Shown here piece after piece: positions 9,244 through 18,445 of a DNA stretch of 64,000 nucleotides. Under the pieces are notes generated by a model, which had not been told where the DNA came from, made no database searches, and saw nothing but the letters and a program-made list of their open reading frames with translations. The translations under genes and the position numbers were made by a program. The DNA is taken from the NCBI RefSeq assembly GCF_029664245.1, contig NZ_JANAIE010000006.1:96935-160934 (forward strand), read 5' to 3'. The stretch comes from Profundicola chukchiensis. GTDB lineage: Bacteria > Bacteroidota > Bacteroidia > Flavobacteriales > Weeksellaceae. The first letter of the stretch is position 1. Every line of letters begins with the position of its first letter.

Positions 9244-12200
9244 ATGAAACTCACTACAAGGTTTCAATGGTTTCAAAGTGAAGCGATTAGAAATCATAAC
9301 ATAAAGTACTCAACCTTATTCTTTTGTATTTTCAAGAGTTGCATAAAAACTTACGATAAAATTTTAATTCGAAGATATCTTCGGTATTCTTTAATTTCAT
9401 TCTTACTTATCAGTCTGACTTTTTCTTGTTCAGAAGACACCAAAAATCATCTGACAGAACCAAGTATAGAGCTTTCACCACCTAGAAAAATAAAAGCTAA
9501 GCCAGATACCATTATTTTACTTAAAAATCAAATTCCACCTGAATTTTTAGGTACATGGGATGTTAATAAGCTCAAAATTAAGGAGGCTCCAAAAGCGAGT
9601 TATTACTCTTATATGGAGAACTTTAATACGGAGCATGGCTTAGCACTAGGTTCTTTGTTGTGTAGTTTTAGAGACAAAGATGGCTTGCTATGGTTTGGTA
9701 CTTCAGGTAATGGAGTCAACCGTTATGATGGACAAAATTTTATCACTTATAATAGTTCAAATGGCCTTATACATAATTTGGTTCGAGATATTATGCAAGA
9801 TAGTTTTGGGAATATTTGGTTTTCTACCTATGGTGGGCTTAGTAGGTTTAATGGTAGAGTTTTTATTAATTACACTACCAAAAATGGTCTTATAAATAAT
9901 GATGTGACAAAAATGATTGAGGTCACTCCGGGTTATTATTGGATAGCCTCTGAAGGTGGAATCAATCATTTTGATGGGAAAAACTTCAAAAGTTTTAAAA
10001 TAGAGGTTGATAACAAAAATTTAGCAGTTCTTGATTTTATTATCGATTACGATAAAAACTTGATAGTAGCTACACCAATGGGCGTTTATCTTTTAAGAGT
10101 AGATGAAGAATTCAATATTGTTGAAACTCTACCATACTTCAAAAAATCTCCCATCATGAAGGAGGTTATTTTGAATATTCATCAAGATAAGGAGGGGAAT
10201 GTATGGTTGGGTAGCTCTAATGGTGTTTACTTTATTAATCATAAATCCAAAGTATCGGATAATTTAAAAGTAAAACATTATAGCACTAAAAATGGTCTAG
10301 TGTCTAATGACATAAATACAATTACTGAAGACTCTAATCATAATATTTGGATTTGTACCGAACAAGGACTTAGTCGTCTAAGCTATCATTCAATCAAGGA
10401 AACTGTTCCCCAGTTTTTTAATATTACCACAAACGAGGGTTTGATTCATAACAATGTAAAAAGTATTGTAGAAGATAATTCGGGTAGTTTGTGGATTAGC
10501 ACCTTGGGCGGAGGAATCAGTAAATATAATGGAGAGTCAGTTCAAAGTTTAACGACCAAACAAGGTTTAAACTCTGATTTAATATTGGCTATTGGAGCTG
10601 ATAAACTTGAAAGGCTTTGGCTTGGGGATTCCGAAGGAGGTTTGAGTCAGATGGTGGATGGTCATATTTTGGATGTTACTAAAAATATAAAATCAAAATT
10701 AGGATACATTGCTGATGTAGCAAGAGATAAGAACAACGATTTATGGTTTGCAACTGATCATGGAATTATTAAATATAATAGGAATAAATTAACTCGATTA
10801 ACTGAAAATCATGGCATTTTACCCAACTTTATAATAAGTCATTTCGGAGATGAAAATGGAAATCAATGGTTTGGATCCTATGAGGCTGGTTTGAACAGAA
10901 TTAAAGAAGATTCTTTGTTTTTATACACCACCGAAAGTGGTTTGGTACACAATACAGTGTGGAGTTTGATTCAAGATGCTGAAAATGACATTTGGATGGC
11001 TACCAGAGGTGGTTTGTCGAATTATGATGGCGAGTTTTTCACGAATTTCACTCAGAAACAAGGTTTGGTAGAGGACAAGCTTTCTTGTGTATTTGAGGAT
11101 AGTCGTGGTAATCTGATTATCGGAAGTTGGGGGAGTGGTGTTAGCTTCGTTCGTAAGAAGAACAGAAAGAAATTAAAGGAAATCGATCAGGTAAATTATA
11201 CTTCTTACTTTGAAAGATTCACTACTAGCGAAGGTCTTTCCAATGATGTTGTTTATGGAATTTTAGAAGATAGCAAGGGAAATATATTTATTGGCTCTAG
11301 TTTGGGGATTACGGTTCTGAAAGGAGGAATTTCTCCTTCAGGTCCAGAGATTTCCAGGTTAGGTATCGAAAATTTTAATCAGAAAACAGGATATGCTGTT
11401 AAAGATATTTCAAACAACCATGCTATGTATATGGATCAAAATGATGTATTATGGGCTGGAACGGGAGAGAAGCTCATTCGTTTTGATTATAGTAAAGTCA
11501 TAAGAAATACAAAACCAGCTTCGGTATTTATTCATAACCTTAGAATTAACAATGAAAAAATTAGTTGGCACTTGCTAGACAGCTATCATCAATCCATCAC
11601 AGCTGATATAGATTCTTTGTCGTCTGTACCCTCTTATAAGTTAGATGAAATCATGGTTTATGGCAAAAAACTGAATCAGTCTCAACGAGATTCCGTGATT
11701 AAAAAGTTTAAAAGAATCACTTTTGATAGTGTGCAAAATTTTTATTCATTACCCTATAATTTGAGTCTTCCTTACAATAAGAATAAGCTAAGTTTTGATT
11801 TTGTTGGAGTAGAAACCAATCGACCTCAATTGATGCAGTATCAATATAAATTAGAAGGTTATGATAATGCCTGGAGCCCGCTTACAAATCAAACTTCTGT
11901 CACATATGGTAATGTGCACGAAGGAAGTTATGTGTTTAATGTGAAGGCTTTGAATCCTGACGGAGTGTGGAGCCCGATTACGTCTTTTAAATTTAATATT
12001 CAGCCTCCGTGGTATAGGTCGGTCTTGGCTTATATCATTTATTTTATTTGTTCGATTTTAATTTTGTTTGTAATCGATAAGATTCAGAGAATTCGTTTGG
12101 CGGAAAAAGAAGAAAAACGAATGGTGGCGAGAGACCTTCAAAATGCTAAAAAAGTAGAGAAAGCTTATGAAAAATTAAGAAATACACAATCTCAATTAAT

Positions 12201-12960
12201 TCAAGCAGAGAAGATGGCCTCGCTCGGTCAATTGACTGCTGGGATTGCACATGAAATTCAAAATCCTCTGAATTTCGTCACCAATTATTCAGAGGTCAGT
12301 ATGGAGTTGCTACAAGAAATGGCCGAGGAAATGGTGAAAGGAAATACTGCTGAGGCGAATGAATTAGCGGAACTCGTGAGTCAAAATATGAAAAAGATTA
12401 AAGAGCATGGACTTCGTGCCGATAGTATTGTCAAAAATATGTTGCAACATAGTCGATCTAATGCGGGACTAAAAGTATCCACTAATATAAACGCCTTATC
12501 AAGTGAGTTTGTGAATTTAGCTTATCACGGATTTCGTTCGCAGAACAAGTCTTTTCATGTGAAAATCATCACCGAACTAGACGAAAGTTTGGAGAAAATT
12601 GAAATTGTTCCTCAAGATTTGGGTAGAGTTATCTTAAATATTGCAACCAATGCCATTTATGCCTGTCTAGAAAAATACGAGAAAAAAGAACCACCCAATT
12701 ACCAGGCTCAAGTAAAACTCAAAACTAAAGATTTAGGTGCTCAACTAGAGATTTCAATCGAGGATAACGGAATTGGAATGTCTAAAAAAATCATTCACAA
12801 AATCTTCCAACCCTTCTTTACTACCAAACCTCCAGGTTCGGGAACAGGTCTAGGCCTTAGTATGAGCTATGACATTGTGGTGAAATCTATAGGAGGAAAG
12901 CTGGTGGTTGAATCCGTTCCCATGCAAGGGTCTACTTTTAGAATATTAATCCCTAAATAA
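9244..12960 (+). CDS. Propeller-type sensor histidine kinase (Reg_prop repeats, Y_Y_Y, TM, HisKA, HATPase)
   Basis: A 1238-residue membrane sensor. Residues ~45-65 form a lipoprotein-like signal (ISFLLISLTFSC). Residues ~110-850 are about a dozen Reg_prop blades (pattern GLLWFGTSGNGVNRYDG) predicted to form periplasmic beta-propellers. A Y_Y_Y domain follows (YKLEGYDNAWSPL), then a transmembrane helix at ~927-947 and a coiled coil. The kinase has phosphoacceptor H1003 in GIAHEIQNPLNF and an ATP-binding domain with DNGIGM (~1174) and GTGLGLS. Unlike hybrid HTCS proteins it has no receiver or AraC domain, so the response regulator 133 bases downstream is the likely partner. The ~44 residues before the signal sequence are unusually long; the true start may be later. 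Confidence 0.9.
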   Translation: MKLTTRFQWFQSEAIRNHNIKYSTLFFCIFKSCIKTYDKILIRRYLRYSLISFLLISLTFSCSEDTKNHLTEPSIELSPPRKIKAKPDTIILLKNQIPPEFLGTWDVNKLKIKEAPKASYYSYMENFNTEHGLALGSLLCSFRDKDGLLWFGTSGNGVNRYDGQNFITYNSSNGLIHNLVRDIMQDSFGNIWFSTYGGLSRFNGRVFINYTTKNGLINNDVTKMIEVTPGYYWIASEGGINHFDGKNFKSFKIEVDNKNLAVLDFIIDYDKNLIVATPMGVYLLRVDEEFNIVETLPYFKKSPIMKEVILNIHQDKEGNVWLGSSNGVYFINHKSKVSDNLKVKHYSTKNGLVSNDINTITEDSNHNIWICTEQGLSRLSYHSIKETVPQFFNITTNEGLIHNNVKSIVEDNSGSLWISTLGGGISKYNGESVQSLTTKQGLNSDLILAIGADKLERLWLGDSEGGLSQMVDGHILDVTKNIKSKLGYIADVARDKNNDLWFATDHGIIKYNRNKLTRLTENHGILPNFIISHFGDENGNQWFGSYEAGLNRIKEDSLFLYTTESGLVHNTVWSLIQDAENDIWMATRGGLSNYDGEFFTNFTQKQGLVEDKLSCVFEDSRGNLIIGSWGSGVSFVRKKNRKKLKEIDQVNYTSYFERFTTSEGLSNDVVYGILEDSKGNIFIGSSLGITVLKGGISPSGPEISRLGIENFNQKTGYAVKDISNNHAMYMDQNDVLWAGTGEKLIRFDYSKVIRNTKPASVFIHNLRINNEKISWHLLDSYHQSITADIDSLSSVPSYKLDEIMVYGKKLNQSQRDSVIKKFKRITFDSVQNFYSLPYNLSLPYNKNKLSFDFVGVETNRPQLMQYQYKLEGYDNAWSPLTNQTSVTYGNVHEGSYVFNVKALNPDGVWSPITSFKFNIQPPWYRSVLAYIIYFICSILILFVIDKIQRIRLAEKEEKRMVARDLQNAKKVEKAYEKLRNTQSQLIQAEKMASLGQLTAGIAHEIQNPLNFVTNYSEVSMELLQEMAEEMVKGNTAEANELAELVSQNMKKIKEHGLRADSIVKNMLQHSRSNAGLKVSTNINALSSEFVNLAYHGFRSQNKSFHVKIITELDESLEKIEIVPQDLGRVILNIATNAIYACLEKYEKKEPPNYQAQVKLKTKDLGAQLEISIEDNGIGMSKKIIHKIFQPFFTTKPPGSGTGLGLSMSYDIVVKSIGGKLVVESVPMQGSTFRILIPK

Positions 12961-13093
12961 TTATATATGAAAACGCTACTCAATCAAACCCCAAACAAAT
13001 CTTATTTTCAATTTCAACTCATAGTTTATTTTAAATTATCTCTAGTTGATCTATCAGCGTATTGGAATTGTATAAACTTTAAAAATAAAGGTT

Positions 13094-14134
13094 ATGCATA
13101 AGATACTTGTAGTGGATGACGAAATGGACTTCGAAGTTTTGATTAGGCAGAAGTTCAGAAAACAAATTAGAGATAACGATTATGAATTTTTATTTGCAGA
13201 GAATGGAAATGTCGCTTTAGAGAGATTGCAAGAAAACTCTGATGTTGACATAATTCTCACAGATATCAACATGCCCGAAATGGATGGTCTTACACTTTTA
13301 ACCGAGCTTAATCAACATTATCCTTTGGTGAAAACTATTATCGTCTCAGCCTATGGAGATATGGAAAACATAAGGATAGCAATGAATCGAGGTGCGTTTG
13401 ACTTCATTACGAAGCCTATCAATTTTCAAGATTTAACGATAACTATTCAGAAGACGCTCGACCATGTGGAGCATGTTAAAGAGACTTTAGTGGCTATTAA
13501 AGAAAACAACATTCTAAAGATGTATGTCGATGAAAGTGTTTTAAACTTTATGGGAAGCAGGGATTATGAAAATAGTTACATGGACAATGAAATAATACAA
13601 GGGACGGTGATATTTATAGATATCTGTTGTTTTACTAAAATCAGTGAAAACCAAAATGCCGATGTGGTGGTTAAAATGGTCAATACCTATTTCGATGTTA
13701 TGGTAAAGGAAATTATAGCTCAAAAGGGAACTATTGACAAGTTTATTGGAGATGCCGTAATGGCTGTCTTTAAGGGTGACTTTCACTTAGATCGTGCGGT
13801 TGAAGCTGCCTTGGCGGTACGAACAAGTCTTAAAAAATTAGTTTCTATTGAGGGGTTTCCTGAATTTACACCCAATGTTTCCATTGGAATCAATAGTGGC
13901 GAAATGATATCTGGAAATATTGGATCAGAAACACTAAAGCGATTAGATTTCACTGTTTTAGGTGATACTGTAAATGTAGCAGCTCGAATTCAAGAAGCAG
14001 CAGAGGAAAATCAAATTCTAATTTGTGAGCATTGTTTTCAAAAGATTAAACAAGCTTTTAAATGTGAGAAAATTGGCGATATAAGACTGAAAAACAAGGC
14101 TATGCCTATTGCGCTTTTTGAGGTGATTGAATAA
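13094..14134 (+). CDS. Response regulator with class III adenylate/guanylate cyclase output domain
   Basis: Residues 1-~120 are a receiver domain: acidic pocket VVDDE, phosphoacceptor D57 in [11 protein letters not shown], and K107 in FITKPI. Residues ~168-346 are a class III nucleotidyl cyclase domain with all catalytic positions present: metal-binding D176 (FIDICCF) and D220 (KFIGDAV), base-selecting K216 and T287 (class IIIb pattern, normally ATP), and transition-state N294 and R298 (GDTVNVAAR). It should make a cyclic nucleotide, most likely cAMP, when phosphorylated by the adjacent kinase. A PycTM-like membrane protein begins 16 bases after its stop and is the probable receptor. Confidence 0.93.
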   Translation: MHKILVVDDEMDFEVLIRQKFRKQIRDNDYEFLFAENGNVALERLQENSDVDIILTDINMPEMDGLTLLTELNQHYPLVKTIIVSAYGDMENIRIAMNRGAFDFITKPINFQDLTITIQKTLDHVEHVKETLVAIKENNILKMYVDESVLNFMGSRDYENSYMDNEIIQGTVIFIDICCFTKISENQNADVVVKMVNTYFDVMVKEIIAQKGTIDKFIGDAVMAVFKGDFHLDRAVEAALAVRTSLKKLVSIEGFPEFTPNVSIGINSGEMISGNIGSETLKRLDFTVLGDTVNVAARIQEAAEENQILICEHCFQKIKQAFKCEKIGDIRLKNKAMPIALFEVIE

Positions 14135-14150
14135 TTAAATACCAAAAGAC

Positions 14151-14705
14151 ATGAAAAGTAAATCAAAGAAAATAGAGCGGCATATGGCCAATGAATCCAA
14201 GATCAATTTGGTGCATCATTATTGGAATAGCATTAATTATATATTTAGTTTAATTAAAGGTTCTGAAATCAAGGCAGGTTTAATTTTGTCTTTTTATGGA
14301 TTGTTATTAAATCTTGTTTTTCAAAAAATAAATTTCATTCTTGGAGGAGATAAGATTTCTATTCTTCTCTATGTAATTACAGGTTTGTGGGTTTTAATTA
14401 CTTGTATATCAATATTTTTTAGTATTCAATGTTTTATACCGAAGTTAGAAGGAAAGTATGATAAGAATATATTTTTCTACAGAGATATTGTGTCTAAATT
14501 TGGTGATATTCATGAGTTTTCAAAGACTTTTCACTCGGTGAGTAAAGATGAAAAAGAATTGTTTGAAGAGCTAGGTCAACAGATTTTTATTTTATCTAAA
14601 ATCGCTTCAAAAAAGTTTAAAAGTGTGAATAATTCTCTAAAATTCTTAGCGATTGGGTTAGTACTCTTATTATTGTTAATAATTGTTTTTCTTTTTTCTA
14701 GATAA
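14151..14705 (+). CDS. Pycsar effector-like transmembrane protein (PycTM/DUF5706-like)
   Basis: This 184-residue membrane protein has the layout of the PycTM effector family: an amphipathic N-terminal helix, then KAGLILSFYGLLLNLVF and a second hydrophobic helix (YVITGLWVLITCISIFFS), the segment CFIPKLEGKYDKNIFFYRDI, a helical QIFILSKIASKKFKSVN, and a final transmembrane helix to the C-terminus. In described Pycsar systems such proteins are triggered by a cyclic nucleotide from a neighbouring cyclase and damage the membrane. Its position 16 bases behind a REC-cyclase supports that role here. Family assignment is by pattern recognition only; the physiological output is inferred. Confidence 0.72.
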   Translation: MKSKSKKIERHMANESKINLVHHYWNSINYIFSLIKGSEIKAGLILSFYGLLLNLVFQKINFILGGDKISILLYVITGLWVLITCISIFFSIQCFIPKLEGKYDKNIFFYRDIVSKFGDIHEFSKTFHSVSKDEKELFEELGQQIFILSKIASKKFKSVNNSLKFLAIGLVLLLLLIIVFLFSR

Positions 14706-14721
14706 CTTTATTTGTTGTAAA

Positions 14722-15096
14722 TCAGCGCTTTGCATAGATGATGAAACCGATTATAATGATGCTTAAATAATTGGCTAAATCAAATTTGCTATGTGGAGCA
14801 ATGGAATACTTTAAAATTACCGATGTTGTAAAAAGTATGATACTAACTCTATAAATATTCAAATCCTTCATTCGATAGCTTTTAATTTTATTGATGGCAA
14901 AAAACATTAAAACAACAACAATTGCTGTCATTAGAAATGTATTCACCCATCTACCTAAATGAGGCATAAATTCATATCTCTCCATCATATCAATAAAAAA
15001 CCCTTCTAATAGAATAGAGACGTTTCTAACGGAAAGCCAAAGAAATATCCCAATACCTATCCAGAGAATTCTACTATAAACTCTTTTGTCATTCAT
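14722..15096 (-). CDS. Small integral membrane protein, unknown function
   Basis: I do not recognise a family. The 124 residues contain about four hydrophobic helices (WIGIGIFLWLSV, FLMTAIVVVLMFFAI, IYRVSIILFTTSVILKY, YLSIIIIGFIIYA) separated by short basic turns, so it is an inner-membrane protein. It is nine bases downstream of comM on the same strand and is probably co-transcribed with it. It is convergent with the cyclase/PycTM module and unlikely to belong to it. Confidence 0.6.
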   Translation of the reverse strand: MNDKRVYSRILWIGIGIFLWLSVRNVSILLEGFFIDMMERYEFMPHLGRWVNTFLMTAIVVVLMFFAINKIKSYRMKDLNIYRVSIILFTTSVILKYSIAPHSKFDLANYLSIIIIGFIIYAKR

Positions 15097-15105
15097 AATT
15101 TATTT

Positions 15106-16641
15106 TTAAATCCACTTGTCTTTATCTAAACTTCTATATTGTATAGCCTCTGCTAAATGATGAGACTTTAAAACCTCTAAATGCTCTAAATCTGCAATGG
15201 TTCTAGCAACGCGTAATATTCGATCATAAGCTCTTGCGGAAAGGTGGAGTTTGTCCATCGCTTTTTTTATTAAATCTTGTGAAGCTTCATCTAATTGGCA
15301 ATAAGCATCTAATTCTTTAGGTCCCATTTGAGCATTATAATGTACATGCTCTAACTCATGGTAGCGCTCTGTTTGAATATGTCGAGCAGCTTCGACTCTG
15401 GCTCGTATTACTTCGCTTTTTTCTCCATTTCTTTCTGAAGATAATTCCTCGAAAGGCACCGGTGTAACTTCTATATGTAAATCAATCCGGTCGAGGAGTG
15501 GTCCGGAAATCTTGTTTAAATATCTTTGCATTTCCATAGCTGTTGAGGTGTTCTGGGGATCATCTGGGAAATATCCGCTTGGGCTAGGATTCATAGAGGC
15601 TACTAACATAAAACTCGCAGGATAAGTCACAGTAAACTTAGCTCTTGAAATCGTAACTTCTCTGTCTTCTAAGGGTTGTCGCATTACTTCTAGAACGCTT
15701 CTTTGAAACTCTGGAAGTTCATCTAGAAATAAGACGCCATTATGAGCTAATGATATTTCTCCTGGTTGAGGATAACTTCCGCCACCAACCAAGGCAACAT
15801 CAGAAATAGTATGATGCGGCGAGGCAAAGGGGCGAGATGTCATCAGCGATGAATCCTTGTTTAATTTACCAGCCACTGAGTGAATCTTGGTAGTTTCTAA
15901 TGCTTCTTGTAAGCTCAAAGGTGGTAAAATCGAGGCAATCCTTTTAGCTAACATGGTTTTACCACTTCCAGGAGGGCCAATTAATAAAATATTATGCCCA
16001 CCTGCAGCAGCTATTTCCATGGCACGCTTTACATTTTCTTGACCTTTAACATCAGCAAAATCAAAAGGGAAATTAGCTAAGTTATCATAGAATTCCTTTC
16101 GCGTATCAACAATGGTTTTCTCTAGCGGAATGGATTTATCAAAGAAGTCTACAACTTGCTTAATATTATCAACCCCATAAACTTTAAGATTATTTACTAC
16201 AGCAGCTTCTTTAGCATTAGCTTTGGGTAAAATAAAACCTTTAAAACCTTCAGATCGAGCTTGAATGGCAATTGGTAAAACACCTTTTATTGGATTTAAA
16301 GTTCCATCCAGCGAAAGTTCACCCATAATGATGTAATCAGAAATATCGTTTGCTCGAATTTGCTCTGAAGCAGCTAGGATTCCCATGGCTATCGTTAAAT
16401 CATAGGCAGAACCTTCTTTACGCATATCTGCCGGAGCCATATTAATCGTAATTTTTTTCTTTGGAACTTTGTATCCGATGTTGTTAAGAGCGGCATTAAT
16501 TCGGTGAGCACTTTCTTTTACGGCATTATCGGGTAGGCCCACAAGAAAGTATCCCACACCTTTAGATCCAACATTAACTTCGACCGTAATGGTGGTGGCA
16601 TTGATCCCAAAAAGAGTACTTCCGTAAGTTTTTACCAACAT
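15106..16641 (-). CDS. comM: ComM/YifB-family Mg-chelatase-like AAA+ ATPase
   Basis: A hexameric AAA+ helicase family protein that promotes branch migration during natural transformation in characterised species. The 511 residues start with the Lon-like domain of YifB proteins (VKTYGSTLFGINA, then NMAPADMRKEGSAYDL). The Mg-chelatase AAA+ core has Walker A GPPGSGKTMLAKR (~220) and Walker B NGVLFLDELPEF, followed by the C-terminal SARAYDRILRVARTIADLE domain. Length and domain order are normal. Whether this organism is transformable cannot be told from the window. Confidence 0.95.
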   Translation of the reverse strand: MLVKTYGSTLFGINATTITVEVNVGSKGVGYFLVGLPDNAVKESAHRINAALNNIGYKVPKKKITINMAPADMRKEGSAYDLTIAMGILAASEQIRANDISDYIIMGELSLDGTLNPIKGVLPIAIQARSEGFKGFILPKANAKEAAVVNNLKVYGVDNIKQVVDFFDKSIPLEKTIVDTRKEFYDNLANFPFDFADVKGQENVKRAMEIAAAGGHNILLIGPPGSGKTMLAKRIASILPPLSLQEALETTKIHSVAGKLNKDSSLMTSRPFASPHHTISDVALVGGGSYPQPGEISLAHNGVLFLDELPEFQRSVLEVMRQPLEDREVTISRAKFTVTYPASFMLVASMNPSPSGYFPDDPQNTSTAMEMQRYLNKISGPLLDRIDLHIEVTPVPFEELSSERNGEKSEVIRARVEAARHIQTERYHELEHVHYNAQMGPKELDAYCQLDEASQDLIKKAMDKLHLSARAYDRILRVARTIADLEHLEVLKSHHLAEAIQYRSLDKDKWI

Positions 16642-16873
16642 TTTAGCTAAATTCTCCTATAAAAATAGAAATTTTATCCTTAATAAAGTAGTAAATATTT
16701 AAATATAAGCTCTAATTGTGGAGATGTTAGATGGTTTTAGGTTGTTAAACTAAGAATAACGAAAACAGTTTGCGGTATAATCTACATTTAACTAAATTGC
16801 ATCTCCTAAGCATAAACTTTGTGTGCATCATTATTTTTATAAAGTGTACCTTAGTTTAGATTTACAGAAGGTT

Positions 16874-17356
16874 ATGACAAAGAAGAAAGTAAGTTTTGAA
16901 TATGAAGAAATAACTTCAATAGAAGCCTGTGACGAAAACATTCAATCATTATACAGCGAAGCCCAAAAGGCAAAAGAAAAAGCTTATGCTCCTTATTCTA
17001 ATTTTAAGGTTGGCGCAGCTTTATTATTAGAAAATGGTGAGGTTTTCACTGGAAACAACCAAGAAAATGCAGCTTATCCATCTGGTTTATGCGCAGAACG
17101 TGTAGCGATTTTTTCTGCCAAGTCAAAGTATCCTGATGTGGCTATTAAATCATTGGTAATTGTTACAAGTGCTAAAAATGTTCAAGCGCCTGTTTCACCA
17201 TGTGGTAGCTGCCGTCAAGTTCTCTTGGAATATGAATTTGCTCAGAAAAAACCATTCGATATTTATTTACAAACAAAAGGTCAAGGATTGATAAAAGTTG
17301 CTTCGGCAAATCATCTTTTACCATTTAGTTTTAATTCTGATATGTTAAACGGATAG
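16874..17356 (+). CDS. cdd: Cytidine deaminase
   Basis: Deaminates cytidine and deoxycytidine in pyrimidine salvage. Zinc-binding and catalytic motifs are present: CAERVAIF (Cys ligand and catalytic Glu) and PCGSCRQVLLE (two Cys ligands), the pattern of the small homotetrameric enzymes. The frame is open from an ATG at 16823, but its first 17 residues (MHHYFYKVYLSL...) do not resemble the family. The ATG at 16874 (MTKKKVSFEYEE) gives a 160-residue protein of normal length and is preferred. Confidence 0.93.
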   Translation: MTKKKVSFEYEEITSIEACDENIQSLYSEAQKAKEKAYAPYSNFKVGAALLLENGEVFTGNNQENAAYPSGLCAERVAIFSAKSKYPDVAIKSLVIVTSAKNVQAPVSPCGSCRQVLLEYEFAQKKPFDIYLQTKGQGLIKVASANHLLPFSFNSDMLNG

Positions 17357-17364
17357 GCAAAGAT

Positions 17365-17395
17365 TTGTCCGTTTAAGTCTTATCTCGTAATTTTG
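17365..17395 (+). promoter_or_regulatory. Promoter of pdhA-pdhC
   Basis: TTG at 17365-17367, 20 bases, then TAATTTTG (17388-17395) matches the Bacteroidota promoter consensus. The predicted leader before the pdhA ATG at 17437 is about 35 bases. Confidence 0.6.
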
Positions 17396-17436
17396 CTAAT
17401 CTATATAATTCCGTAAGGAAATCTTGAGTTCACAAT

Positions 17437-18432
17437 ATGAAAGAAATTACCAAAGAAACCTATTTAAAATGGTTTGAAGAAATGTCTTTTTGGAGACGTT
17501 TTGAAGATACTTGTAGATCGATGTATTTAAAACAAAAAATACGTGGATTCTTACATCTATATAACGGTCAAGAAGCTTTACCTGCTGGTTTGGCTCATGC
17601 AATGGATATGACCCAAGATAATATGATTACGGCTTATCGCTGTCACGTATTGCCAATGGCTATGGGTGTAGACCCTAAGCGTATTATGGCTGAATTCTTC
17701 GGAAAAGTTGACGGTACATCTCACGGAATGGGAGGATCTATGCACGTATTCAGTAAAGAGCACCGTTTCTATGGTGGTCACGGAATCGTGGGTGGACAAA
17801 TTCCATTGGGAGCAGGAATTGCTTTCGCTGATAAATACCACGATAGAAAAGCAGTTACCATTTGTTTAATGGGAGACGGAGCTGTTCGTCAAGGTGCTTT
17901 ACACGAAACGTTCAACATGGCTATGAACTGGAAATTACCAGTAGTTTTCATTTGTGAGAACAATAACTACGCGATGGGAACTTCTGTTCAACGTACGGCC
18001 AACCACGAAGATATTTATAAGTTAGGATTGGGTTACGAAATGCCTTCTGCACCAGTAGACGGAATGAACCCAGTAAAAGTTGCTGAAGCTGCTTACGAAG
18101 CAATCGAAAGAGCTAGACGTGGTGACGGACCTACTTTCTTAGATATTAAAACATACCGTTATAGAGGTCACTCTATGTCAGATGCCGAGCCTTATAGAAC
18201 AAAAGATGAGGTGAATCATTTTAAAGAAGATGATCCAATCGGAATGGTTGAGAGAAAAATCTTAGAAAATGGTTGGGCTACCGAAGAGCAGTTAGATGAG
18301 GTAATGGCGAATGTGATTGAGAAAGTCAAAGAATGTGTTGAATTTGCGGAAAACTCTCCTTATCCAGAGGCAGAGCAAATGTATTCAACGGTATACGAAC
18401 AAGAAGATTATCCTTTTTTAGATAAAATATAA
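17437..18432 (+). CDS. pdhA: Pyruvate dehydrogenase E1 component, alpha subunit
   Basis: The alpha chain of the heterotetrameric E1 enzyme that decarboxylates pyruvate with thiamine diphosphate and passes the acetyl group to E2. The 331 residues contain the TPP/magnesium motif MGDGAVRQGALHETFNMA (~147) ending in ENNNYAMGTS, and the conserved YRYRGHSMSDAEPYR loop (~235). Only the alpha chain and E2 are here; the beta chain (pdhB) is not adjacent and must be elsewhere, a split often seen in Flavobacteriia. pdhC starts 13 bases downstream. Confidence 0.95.
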   Translation: MKEITKETYLKWFEEMSFWRRFEDTCRSMYLKQKIRGFLHLYNGQEALPAGLAHAMDMTQDNMITAYRCHVLPMAMGVDPKRIMAEFFGKVDGTSHGMGGSMHVFSKEHRFYGGHGIVGGQIPLGAGIAFADKYHDRKAVTICLMGDGAVRQGALHETFNMAMNWKLPVVFICENNNYAMGTSVQRTANHEDIYKLGLGYEMPSAPVDGMNPVKVAEAAYEAIERARRGDGPTFLDIKTYRYRGHSMSDAEPYRTKDEVNHFKEDDPIGMVERKILENGWATEEQLDEVMANVIEKVKECVEFAENSPYPEAEQMYSTVYEQEDYPFLDKI

Positions 18433-18445
18433 ATTAAGAAACAAA

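Noticed and set aside
9244..12960. Hybrid two-component system (HTCS) polysaccharide regulator
   Set aside because: The propeller sensor half matches, but there is no receiver or AraC domain, and no sus genes or carbohydrate enzymes are adjacent.
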